NCBI GenBank assembly: GCA_949316235.1
Contig: OX438752.1
Span: forward strand, 2,627,001-2,691,000
Direction of reading: 5' to 3'
Length of the DNA: 64,000 bases
Origin: Oegoconia quadripuncta
Lineage: Eukaryota; Arthropoda; Insecta; Lepidoptera; Autostichidae
Below the pieces are notes generated by a model. That model was not told where the DNA came from. It searched no databases and saw nothing but the letters and a program-made list of their open reading frames with translations. Below, one piece after another: positions 55,048 to 64,000 of this stretch. Position numbers and translations under genes: made by a program. Each line of letters opens with the position of its first letter. The stretch's first letter is position 1.

Positions 55048-55814
55048 GAAACTCGATTTTCAACTCTCAATTGTTATGAATATAGGGTTCCAATTCCTTT
55101 GGACTGTGTTTGTACTTGTTCTCTATTAAATTCCGCATCCAATAATGTGCGCCATGTTATGTTAGCTAATCTGTATTTCCGAAGAGAATTTTTTCTTTTT
55201 GGCTGGGAGTATAGGCATAGAATTCCGACTACTTTTTTTTATTAGAACGGGCTTAGAAACCTGCCATAGAGCATCCGATTCTCATAACAATTTATTTAAT
55301 TACCTGTTTTTAAGAAAAACATGAATTAAACTGTAATTGTTTAAAAAATACGAATTATATCGTGAATATAAGCCGATACCTACACATTACAACTCGTAAC
55401 ATTTTTCTGATTTTTAGTATTAGAGCTGTAGCTGTGTTCATTCATTATATCCATAGACAGTATATTCCCGTAGCTGTTACTTTTCACAGATTGCAAATAC
55501 ACCTAGAAGAAGATTATCTATAAATGTTTTCAGCACTGCAGGTATTTTCGCAAAGATGACAGGTGCGCCGCGATACTTGACGGAGATATTTGATCTTGTC
55601 CTTCAATCAATCATGAAATTTAAACAGCTCAAATTATTTGATATACTAAGTAAATAATCTAGGTTTCGGACACGATTTCGAAAGACACTGTTGATTAGGT
55701 TCAGAAGTTTAATGCGGAATGTTAGGTTGACATATTTGTAATATTTTCGAACTCATCGCACAACTGTACATTCGATCTTTATGGCTTACGCATATTTGTC
55801 TGTTCGATTAAATA
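55048..55814. other. unassigned AT-rich stretch
   Basis: Nothing recognised. Confidence 0.5.
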
Positions 55815-56219
55815 AATACAATCTTTGTTTTACAAAAACGTGCCGTTCGCGCAAATTATCAATTGAGACCTGCAGTGTCACTTGGAGATAGGTTTAAAGT
55901 GTATAACATTCTAACCTGTTCGCCACAGTACATTTTTGAAAATCTAATGTATGTCAAAAAAAATATAACATCATTTAGGAAAAATAGTGATAAACATGAT
56001 GTCAATACAAGAAATAAAGATAAACTTGCAGGTCACTTAAGTCGCCTCCGCAAAGTCAGTAATTCATTCAAAGGGTTATGTATACGCTTTTTCAATAAGG
56101 TTGCAGTTGATATACAAAATCTTCCTCTCAATAAATAGATACTGTAAAACAGAAACTTATTGAGAAAGCATTTAATAAAATATCAGACTATTTAGATTAT
56201 AATCATCCCTGGACATAAT
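55815..56219 (+). pseudogene. LINE-H ORF C-terminus, best copy
   Basis: Reads LQKRAVRANYQ (55830), RFKVYNILTCSPQYIFENLM, YVKKN, VNTRNKDKLAGHLSRL, RFFNKVAVDIQNLPLNK then a stop at 56136. In another frame it continues to LIEKAFNKISDYLDYNHPWT-stop at 56219. One indel and one stop separate it from an open C-terminus. Confidence 0.8.
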
Positions 56220-56497
56220 CAGATCGTTCGCGTGCCAGGCTATTTCACAATTATTAATGAAATTTAAAAACCTGTTTGTAATATAAAAACCTTTATGTAA
56301 AATCAAAGCCTGATTTTAAAAGAGCAACCCTTCGAGTTTCTTGCTTGTTCTTCTCAGGGGAAAATTGCATTTTGAACATGCAGTAGCTTAAAAAATTTAA
56401 AATTTACTATGTAAAATTGACTATTTTAAGTGTACTCCGTGTACCTACAAAATAAAGCATTTTTAGCTTTGGCTTTGACTTTGACTTTGATTAAATG
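56220..56497 (+). mobile_element. LINE-H 3' UTR and tail
   Basis: ttcgcgtgccaggctatttc, gcaacccttcgagtttcttg, then aataaagcatttttagcttt and tandem ttgactt units. Confidence 0.88.
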
Positions 56498-56611
56498 GCT
56501 AAATGGCGTTTCGTTCATATGGCACTTCGATTATCTGGCGTCGCACAAATGTCTTTCGCTTATATGTCTTTCGAAATCGGTTCTTAAACCCAAATAATGT
56601 AACTTCTAACA

Positions 56612-56738
56612 AATATTATAAATGCGAAAGTTTGGATGTTTGTTTGTTTGTTGAGCAATCACGGCGAAACGGATGAACGGATTTGGATGAAATTTGGTAT
56701 ATAGGTAGAATATACCCTGGATTAAAACATAGGATACC
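56612..56738 (-). mobile_element. 'ccgcgg' short element L9, left part
   Basis: attataaatgcgaaagtttg to ggattaaaacataggata. Continues after a LINE-K insertion at 57066-57140 (attccgataaagtgagtagt, tcctgcgggataaag). Confidence 0.8.
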
Positions 56739-56774
56739 CGCTGCTCAATTTAACCGATACACTTCTGGAGAAAA

Positions 56775-57063
56775 TTAAATTTCCATCCACATCACCTGGA
56801 TGAGTGGAAGTCTACCACTGTACGTTTCTCAAGAAACTTCTTACCACGTACGACCACCCTGTGGAACGGACTTCCTGCAGCGGTGTTCCCGAACGAGTAC
56901 GACATTGGAACCTTCAAGAAACGAGCCTACACCTTCCTCAAAGGCCGGCAACGCATCTGTGACACTTTTGGTGTTGCGGGTGTCCATGGGCGGCGGTGAT
57001 TACTTTCCATCAGGTGACCCGCATACTCGTTTGCCGCTCTCTCAAATAACAAAAAAAAAAAAA
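56775..57063 (+). mobile_element. LINE-K C-terminus inserted in L9
   Basis: Frame near 56795-57000: [11 protein letters not shown]..., [20 protein letters not shown] (with a frame change), [20 protein letters not shown]. Poly-A at 57047. It is flanked by the two halves of L9. Confidence 0.85.
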
Positions 57064-57065
57064 AT

Positions 57066-57140
57066 AGTATACTTTTTATTCCGATAAAGTGAGTAGTTCC
57101 TGCGGGATAAAGAAATTAAACATATTCGCGATAAAGATAT
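57066..57140 (-). mobile_element. 'ccgcgg' short element L9, right part
   Basis: tactttttattccgataaag to cgcgataaagat. Confidence 0.75.
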
Positions 57141-57458
57141 CTGTGACCACCCCATTTGGAATAAAGATTGTAACGGTATGTAGTTAGGAACCGGCTCTAG
57201 CGCTACTCCATAGGATTATAACCACCAAACAACATACCTCAACTACAACAAACAAACTAACAAAATTAGTTTTTGGTTGTTTAACGCAAGTTGGAATTTG
57301 TTGGGTTACATTATGTATGACTAAACAAATGCAGCGTTTCACAGCGTTTACTTAATTATTCTCAACGTTGACTTGCGGTTCGATCCGGAATTTTTAAGTA
57401 TACCTACTATTTTTTATACCCAGTTAGTTTATATTTATTTGTTTTGTAATTATTACTA
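57141..57458. other. unassigned stretch
   Basis: Starts with the repeat tgaccaccccatttggaata. Otherwise nothing recognised. Confidence 0.45.
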
Positions 57459-57508
57459 ACTTTCCGCGCGCGTCTTCGTCCGCGTAGAATATTTCATCAA
57501 AATATAGT
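57459..57508 (+). mobile_element. 'ccgcgg' short element L10, 5' fragment
   Basis: actttccgcgcgcgtcttcg, tccgcgtagaatatttcatc. Confidence 0.6.
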
Positions 57509-57554
57509 AGGGAAGGCCTTTATCCCTGCAGTGGGATGCTTACGGGCTGATGAT
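57509..57554 (+). mobile_element. SINE-D copy 4, 3' fragment
   Basis: gggaaggcctttatccctgc, agtgggatgcttacgggctg, atgat; then SINE-A begins directly. Confidence 0.8.
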
Positions 57555-57872
57555 CCGCCTCCGTGGCTCAATGAAACAACGTTGGGTTTACGATTCGGAG
57601 GTCGCGGGTTCGATCCCCAGCGGAGTACACGTTTAAGTACTCGGTTTGGTTGGTGGTAGGGCATTTTAAATGTCCGCCTGGCTAGCTACCACCATCTTAT
57701 CTAAATCTCCCGCCAAGCAACAATGTTAATAGAATTGTTGTGTTCCGGTTGTCAGAGATAAGATAGCCAGTCCCCCAATAGTGTTGGGGTTTCCGGGTCA
57801 GTACGCTTCCACCTTCGACTTCAACTTCACTTAACATCAGGTGTGATTGAGGTCAAGTACCAACCCGTTGTA
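57555..57872 (+). mobile_element. SINE-A copy 16
   Basis: Head with intact B box. Body complete but no poly-A: it ends accaacccgttgta and passes into AT-rich sequence. Confidence 0.9.
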
Positions 57873-57924
57873 GAATTTGACGTATTATAAATTGCTTTAT
57901 TATATATATATACGTATTATAAAT

Positions 57925-58217
57925 TTCATGTGTATAATAAATTGCTAAATAAATAAGTAAATAATAAAATAGTCAAAAATGGATCACAGAAGGCGATCGC
58001 AGGACTTAGCAGGTACACAAAATCATACATACACACACACACCCACCCACACACACATCCACACCTAACTATTGTTTTGCAACATTAATATAAGATATGG
58101 AAGAGCGGGACCACCTGACACAGGTATTTTATACTTACTAGGTGGTCCCAACCCTAGCTTATCTGTTTTGTAAAAATTTTTGTTGTTGAAATAAAGATTA
58201 TTATTATTATTATTATA
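57925..58217 (+). mobile_element. LINE-T 3' end, copy 2
   Basis: catgtgtataataaattgct, ggatcacagaaggcgatcgc, CA-rich run, gtggtcccaaccctagctta, AATAAAGATTATTATT tail. Confidence 0.88.
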
Positions 58218-58341
58218 TTTATTTTATTATTAAAGTTTAGTTAATATTCGATAAGTTCGAAAAATTCGAATACTACTCTAAGTAATATTCGAATAGGTAA
58301 ATAATAATACGAATATTCGAATACCAAGCCCTAATCCCAAC

Positions 58342-58460
<119 letters not shown>

Positions 58461-58850
58461 AAAAGTTTATTGCATAAACTGGCACACATGCAAGGAAGAA
58501 ACATGAACAAATATGAAAACAAGAGACATACAATTTTTAACAAATACAAACAGATATAAACAAATATACCATAACATTAAAAATACCTTCAAGACTCATT
58601 ATATGTGGGTATGTGTGCAACAGTCATGCAATAAGGTCATAGCTCAGCGCATTAAAAATGCTCAATGAATGAGCAAGCACTGATTTTCAGCTATCACCCA
58701 GGAGGCGCCTGGGAACAAGCATAAAAATGAAAAAAGAAAAGAAAAGTATGCAAAAGGACAATGTGTAGTGTAGTGGTGCGCTGAGGTGGATGAAACCGTA
58801 TTATTCCGTCTATGAGTAGTGCTTAGGAATACCCAGTTTTTGTTTATCTA
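58461..58850 (-). mobile_element. LINE-V 3' UTR
   Basis: Minus strand ends tgccagtttatgcaataaac just before the microsatellite (AATAAA signal). No coding frame. Confidence 0.55.
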
Positions 58851-58854
58851 GTAG

Positions 58855-59140
58855 GTAAAATAAATAAATATAAATAAATAAATATCCTTAGACACACACA
58901 ACGCCATCTAGTTCCACAGTAAGCAACTATAAGCTTGTGTTGTGGATACCAAATGGTTGATATACTACACAAATACATATTTTTTTTTGTAAATAAATAC
59001 TTATTATAAATGAAAACATCCATAACTCGGGTACACATGTCCGTATTCATCACACAAACATATGCCCCTAGCGGGATTCGAACCCGCAACCTTTTGGTAT
59101 TGTGGTCAGAGTTGCTAACCACTACACCAAACAGGTCGAC
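58855..59140 (-). mobile_element. SINE-B copy 10, full length
   Basis: B box GGTTCGAATCC intact, A box TGGTGTAGTGG intact. gtaggta flanks it on both sides (58850 and 59142 areas). Confidence 0.92.
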
Positions 59141-59394
59141 AGGTAGGTACGATATATATTGTTTTCTAAACGTACATTTTGAACCAAGTAACCTGACAGG
59201 AGGAGGAATGTTATAATCCTTTTCTTTCTTCCACTCTCATCAAATTCTTCATACACACTCATCTATTAGTGATTGACCGCACCTGGGAGTCTAACGAAAA
59301 TAGCTTCGGACGGGCGCAACTTCGGACTTTTTCTTTTGCAGTTTGCTGCGTCAATTATAAACCAATCGTCATTAATTTACTTTTGTTGTATATA

Positions 59395-59824
59395 TTGGGT
59401 CCTTACCTATGAAATTGGGCGTTTTTTCCTTCGTTAAAATTATATGTAGTATACCAATTTCTGCGATTTTCAAAGCTATATCCAAATTAGTTTTTAATTT
59501 GGAAAATGGAATATTATTTCAAGGTTTCACATGAAATATTTTTTTAATTTCTCGGCTAAATCACATAATAAAAAAAATTTGAACAGAGCTCTTTTCATGT
59601 GCTTCCTATAATCATTTCTTAGATTCTCTGAAATTTTTATAAAGCGGTTACTTTTAAAAATTAACGCTGCCTATACTTAACTTAATGTTATCCGATAATA
59701 CACACAAAGTTTAGCTAAATTTGGATTTGCCGTTCCCAAAAAGAAATCAAAAATGTTTGTACGGAGAAAACAGTCTTAATAAAACTCTTCATACAAAACG
59801 CCAATTTCATAGGTAAGGACCTAA
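59395..59824 (-). mobile_element. Tc1/mariner-type MITE, copy 3
   Basis: 430 bp between TA dinucleotides (59393-59394 and 59825-59826). Left TTGGGTCCTTACCTATGAAA, right complement TTAGGTCCTTACCTATGAAA. Same orientation as copy 2. Confidence 0.9.
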
Positions 59825-60309
59825 TAGTTGGACATCACAAGTTAGGACGGGATGCAAGGAACGTCTGAAGTTATGCAAATAAAGGATTCTTAACAGAAGA
59901 AAAAGTCTGAAATTAGAGCCGTCCGAAGTTGTTTTCGTTAGAGAGTAGACCCCCTGCCCATTTGATAGTACTAGTGACATTACCACATCAAGTACAGAAT
60001 TTTCTATAACTTAAAATAAGAACACAAGCCGTACACACACACACACACTTGTTTAAGCCAAAATCTGGGTAACATTAAGTACTCTAGCAACATGAGTTTC
60101 GAGAGGAACCTGACGTGGAATTATATCACGTTACACGGAGGGCCCTAAATCAAATCGAAGGCTGCGCCCCAAGATGTGAGGCGCTATTTATCAAGTCGGG
60201 GCGTGATTTAGATGAACACCTGTTTAAGGGTTGTAGTGTAGTCTGTGTATGTGTTTATGGTCGATAGTGACCATGGTGGGGGTAGCAAATGACAAATGAT
60301 ATAAAACTG
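59825..60309. other. unassigned stretch
   Basis: Nothing recognised. Confidence 0.5.
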
Positions 60310-60540
60310 TACGCTACAAGTGAAACTCATATTTACTCCAAGTATTTTTCATTTATTAAATTTAATGATGTAATTATGTGGAAAGGTTTTTTTTTTTTTT
60401 TCAAACGACGACGACGGACGGTCAAATGACACAAAGCTTACTTCGATGATGGTGTTGAAAAAATAATTAAACGATCTATGCCAATACCTTCCATTTCACT
60501 TGCCTAATAAGCAATATTTTTTCTTTACGGTGAAAAAACT
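60310..60540. mobile_element. MITE-M copy 4, right part
   Basis: gaaactcatatttactccaa, tgatgtaattatgtggaaag, ccttccatttcacttgccta, ttctttacgg. Left arm missing. Confidence 0.72.
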
Positions 60541-60600
60541 CATCCGGCATAATATAAAATAGTGTAATCTATATATATCTATCAATTCCATTCCATTCCA

Positions 60601-60705
60601 TTCTATTCTATATCCCGATAAAATAAGTAGTTCCCGCGGGATACACAAATTGAACATCCGCGAAAAAGTTATTTTAGGCAGGCGAAGCCGCGGGTCAAGA
60701 GCTAC
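60601..60705 (-). mobile_element. 'ccgcgg' short element L11
   Basis: tatcccgataaaataagtag, ttcccgcgggata, ending ggcgaagccgcgggtcaaga. Confidence 0.7.
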
Positions 60706-61524
60706 TATTGAATTTATAAACTATCATCCATTTTAAAGGTATTACCGGACGCCTCCCTTTCCACCAGTCCAGTAACACAAGCTCATACTTAGGTAAAATT
60801 TCAATTTCAACTAAGCAATTACATCAAAGTTGGCCATAACGTAATAGCATTTGATATGATTGCCACCACAATTGTGGCTCTGGAACTAACTGTATACTGA
60901 AATGAATTACTACTCAAGCTAAATTATTCGATTTCCACACTAAATTACATTCCAAACATTTTCACTGTAGGTAATATCAAGTCGAACTGAATGGGTGAAA
61001 ATTACTGACATTTACACATATGAATATACCACTAGTTTTGCACCTGCGGCTTTGCCCGCGTGGATTACTTTACGCGGATCCTTGTCTTTTATACTATTGG
61101 TGTTTTTTTTTTTTTTTTTATAGCCTTTGTTATCGTGCCATATTGACACAATAAATTCTGCCAATGACAACGTAGAGGAAAAGTCACGGGAAAGAATGAC
61201 CGGTTTAATGCGTCCTCGTTTTATTCGATCGGTTATTAATTATTATCTTCACCCTTCACCGTCTAGAACAAATAAATAAGTAAATATAGAACAATCACAG
61301 TGACATAGCACAGACAGACAAATGACAAAACGCACAATTTAGACATTTATGTACCTACTTAAAGTTTTATCTCCATTTCCGAAATATATTTACTACTATT
61401 GGTGTTTTTATGACGTGTGTGTCTTCTGTGTCTTTAGTGTCTTCTGTATCTTTAGTGTCTTTTGTGTATATTGCAATAATAATCAATATTGTGACAGCTA
61501 CACCAATCACCTGTCCCACCAACC
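60706..61524. other. mostly unassigned, with fragment L12
   Basis: ctgcggctttgcccgcgtgg at 61048 is the start of another 'ccgcgg' element. The rest is unrecognised; a 'gtgtctt' short tandem lies at 61420-61465. Confidence 0.45.
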
Positions 61525-61683
61525 CATCTGTTTAAAAGAGCAACCTTAGAGTTTCTTGCTTGTTCCTCTCTGGGGAGTCAGCTTTGTGAATGAGCAGTAA
61601 ATTTAAATGTTATATTAATAGTGACGTTTTCAATTGATAACTTTATCCTATGAAATAAAATATTTTGAATTGATTTGATTTGA
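61525..61683 (+). mobile_element. LINE-H 3' UTR, variant
   Basis: gcaaccttagagtttcttgc, gggagtcagctttgtgaatg, ctatgaaataaaatattttg, tgatttgatttga. Confidence 0.82.
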
Positions 61684-61685
61684 CC

Positions 61686-61905
61686 TAGTAAGCACTAAAC
61701 AAATGGTTAAGTTCAAGAATGATTATCATCTAAATAGTCTGACATTTTATAACATTCTTTCTTAAAAAGTTTCTGTTTTATAATAACTTAAAATTTATTG
61801 AAAGGAAGATTCTGTATATCAACAAGATCTTATTGAAAAAAAAAAAACATTTACATTGCTCTTGAATGAATTACTGATATTGATGATTGCTAAACCCAGA
61901 CACAA
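61686..61905 (-). mobile_element. LINE-H C-terminus fragment, reversed
   Basis: The complement contains the KISDYL.../FNKI.L segments (61740-61830). It meets the plus-strand copy tail to tail, so the pair forms a large imperfect inverted arrangement. Confidence 0.65.
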
Positions 61906-61955
61906 AACTATCTGTGGCATTATAACGAAAACCGGCTCAATGGATTTGATTTTTT

Positions 61956-62033
61956 TTTATCATCTAGTCCTAAACTAAGCAAAGCGTGTACTATGGATAC
62001 TACATAACGGATAAATATACATAAATATACCAT
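61956..62033 (-). mobile_element. SINE-C copy 6, fragment
   Basis: catctagtcctaaactaagc, gtgtactatggatactacat, aacggataaatatacataaa. Confidence 0.78.
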
Positions 62034-62072
62034 TACCGGTTTATTAAGCCTAAATTTACGTAAAGTACAAAG

Positions 62073-62384
62073 GAGCGTCGGTGGCTCAGCGGTTAAGACG
62101 CGGTCTCCCAATTTAGGAGGTCTGGGTTCAAATCCCACGCAGACCATGTACCAATGAGTTTTTAAATTTAATTCAATTACTTATATGCATTTATCCGACT
62201 GCTCTTACACGGTGAAGGAAAACATCGTGAGGAAACCTGCATGCCAGAGAAAGAGAAATTCAAAGGCATGTGAAGTCTGCAACCATGAATTGGGCCAGCA
62301 TGGTGGACTATGGCCCATACTCCCTTATATACGAGGGAAGGCCTATATCCCTGCAGTGGAATGTTTACGGGCTGATGATAATGA
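62073..62384 (+). mobile_element. SINE-D copy 5, full length
   Basis: Head gagcgtcggtggctcagcgg, B box GGTTCAAATCC (one change), body and end as in copy 3. The frame 62185-62421 is a shadow. Confidence 0.9.
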
Positions 62385-63189
62385 CAAACGAGTGTTTTAT
62401 TTAAGTTTGGCTCTTAATTAAAAAAACCGGTTTTATTTAAGTAGCGAAAGCAAATGGGTTTTGAATTAATTAAGCGATTTTTAGCGGTTTTCATTTCGCG
62501 CTTATCGACGCCGTCTCTATCACTACATATTTCAAACGAAGCCGACGCGTGCACTGAATTAGACGGAAAATAAAAAAAAAACGGTTTTTTTTAAGGTATA
62601 GGTAGCTTTTCAATTTCGAACGCGCTCCGAAAGAAACCTTTTCTAAAATGCCATATAAACATTTATTTGCCGGTATTTTCGAAATCGGTTACAAGCCCTG
62701 CTCCATTGTGTATATTGTTTTAAGCAAGTAAATAGTTCTGATTGTGATAACAAAGGTTAACGTTTCACAAGCTCGGATGCATGGGTAACGCAGTTTGCCA
62801 ATGGTTCCAGTAATACCGGCTGGTATTAACCTTTATTTACCGGAATTGTTGAAACTGGTTACAAGCAAATTAAACAATATAATACAAATACACTTTATTA
62901 CAGAATAGAAAAGAAAATACAGGTTTATTTTATAAAATATTTTATTTATTGGTACACAAAACAGATTACAATCGTACATGAGAAGAACTTAAAGTTAACT
63001 TAGATTCGAACTAGATTGGAATCCCAAGCATGTATACACAACATTGTTAAACAAGAACAAGCTTAATTATTGTTTTTTTTTTAATAATACTGACTTTTAG
63101 CTTTGACGGATCATGTAGCTAAGCACCAAAGTAAAATTGGGATAGAGCTCAATTGAGGAATCTTTTACTAAGCTTTTAAATGGTATGGT
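62385..63189. other. mostly unassigned
   Basis: A LINE tail (acaatataatacaaatacac, 62875-62900) and attttatttattggtacac near 62940 are the only repeat-like ends. Confidence 0.45.
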
Positions 63190-63600
63190 TCTAATTGAAA
63201 TGAAATGAAATGAAATGAAATGAAATGAAATGAAATGAAAATCATTTATTCATGTAGGCAATACAATATGCACTTATGAACGTCATTTGTTTTTTAAACT
63301 ACCACTAACTAAAGTAGAAGTAAGAAGTAGAAGTTTTTTAAACTACCACTAACTAAAGAACTAAAGTCGAATATGTCTATTGGGGAATCACCAGTTGAGG
63401 ACACCTCATTATAAAATCTACACATCCTAACCATGGTATTATAATATGATGTGTTGTATTTATAAGCATTTAATAAAAATGTTTTGGGGTTACGAAATCT
63501 ATGGTTAATTTTAAAGAAACTTGGTAAGAGTCAAACGCACAATTTATCACTAAAAGCATTAAAAACATTAATGACTCTTATTCATCACACAAACATTTAA
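63190..63600 (-). mobile_element. LINE 3' UTR with (TTTCA)n tail
   Basis: (tgaaa)9-type run at 63198-63240, then atcatttattcatgtaggc (AATAAATGAT on the sense strand). A 44-bp-period duplication of tttttaaactaccactaact lies at 63291 and 63335. Confidence 0.6.
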
Positions 63601-63755
63601 CAATTATACAATTTTAAATGTGCCCCAAACAAACTTGCAAGGAAATATCGAAAACATTTCAAAATTAATGTCAAATCTTCAAATAAATGTCAAGAAACGC
63701 ATTCCATACACAAATAAGAAATGATTTCTTTTTAAATACAGCTTACACCGAAAAT

Positions 63756-63914
63756 ATTGCTCAGAACTGCACCCGCAAAGCCTAAAGTCTAATTGTAAAT
63801 AATGTCTAAATTAGCTTCAATTATGATTATTTTTTCGTGAATTCTGGAAAATAACCGCCATCAAAGGTATTTAGATTTTATTATTTTAGGCCTTTTGAGT
63901 GCAAATCAAAGCGA
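63756..63914. mobile_element. MITE-P copy 4
   Basis: Left attgctcagaactgcacccg, right ggccttttgagtgcaaatca then aagcgat. Shares gaattctggaaaataac with copy 1. Confidence 0.72.
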
Positions 63915-64000
63915 TCTGTATTTATAAAGAAATCTTGGTCAAAGTCTCTTTTGATGTGTCAAATTTTATAGTTAAAAACTGTTTGAACAAAGGAAGTTAT

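Overview
The window looks like gene-poor, repeat-dominated nuclear DNA of an insect, most likely a moth or butterfly. It is AT-rich. It carries several interspersed families that I associate with Lepidoptera: tRNA-derived SINEs, CR1/jockey and RTE LINE tails, and short elements of the 'cccgcggcttcgcc' type. It also holds a mariner of standard insect length. I found no host protein gene that can be defended and no functional tRNA or rRNA gene. Species and family names could not be checked; names such as SINE-A or LINE-H are labels used only here.

Layout. 1-5 kb: LINE tails, a decayed RTE fragment, one SINE-B and one SINE-A. 5-15 kb: AT-rich sequence with a Tc1/mariner-type MITE (7.1 kb), an element carrying a 30-bp minisatellite (8.1 kb), other MITEs and 'ccgcgg' elements. 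15-20 kb: an OTU-protease-like ORF start at 16351 that runs into a hairpin and then a perfect 231-bp inverted repeat (16546-17175). An RTE LINE interrupted by two insertions follows, then a four-unit minisatellite rich in CCAAT boxes (18.7-19.2 kb). 20-25 kb: SINE-A, SINE-C and LINE fragments and a CpG-dense stretch (24.2-24.9 kb). 25.75-27.03 kb: a structurally complete mariner whose transposase is broken by one in-frame stop. 28-33 kb: a 79-bp minisatellite (29.0-29.5 kb) and a MITE with two retroelements inserted in it (31.2-31.9 kb). 33-45 kb: LINE 3' ends, a duplicated SINE-A plus flank unit (33.0 and 38.8 kb), RTE fragments in both orientations, a jockey-like reverse-transcriptase C-terminus (41.6-42.1 kb) and several perfect hairpins. 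45-64 kb: SINE-D, RTE C-termini, a nested SINE-A in SINE-B, two more copies of the 7.1-kb MITE, LINE tails with microsatellites such as (TAGA)n, and another hairpin MITE.

How the parts relate. Almost everything recognised is a non-autonomous or 5'-truncated element. The SINEs have Pol III A/B-box heads and would depend on LINE machinery in trans; the MITEs would depend on transposases not found here. The two most distinctive aspects are the density of nested insertions, which gives relative ages, and a run of perfect or near-perfect short inverted repeats with very small loops. Those resemble template-switch or fold-back events rather than ordinary transposon ends.
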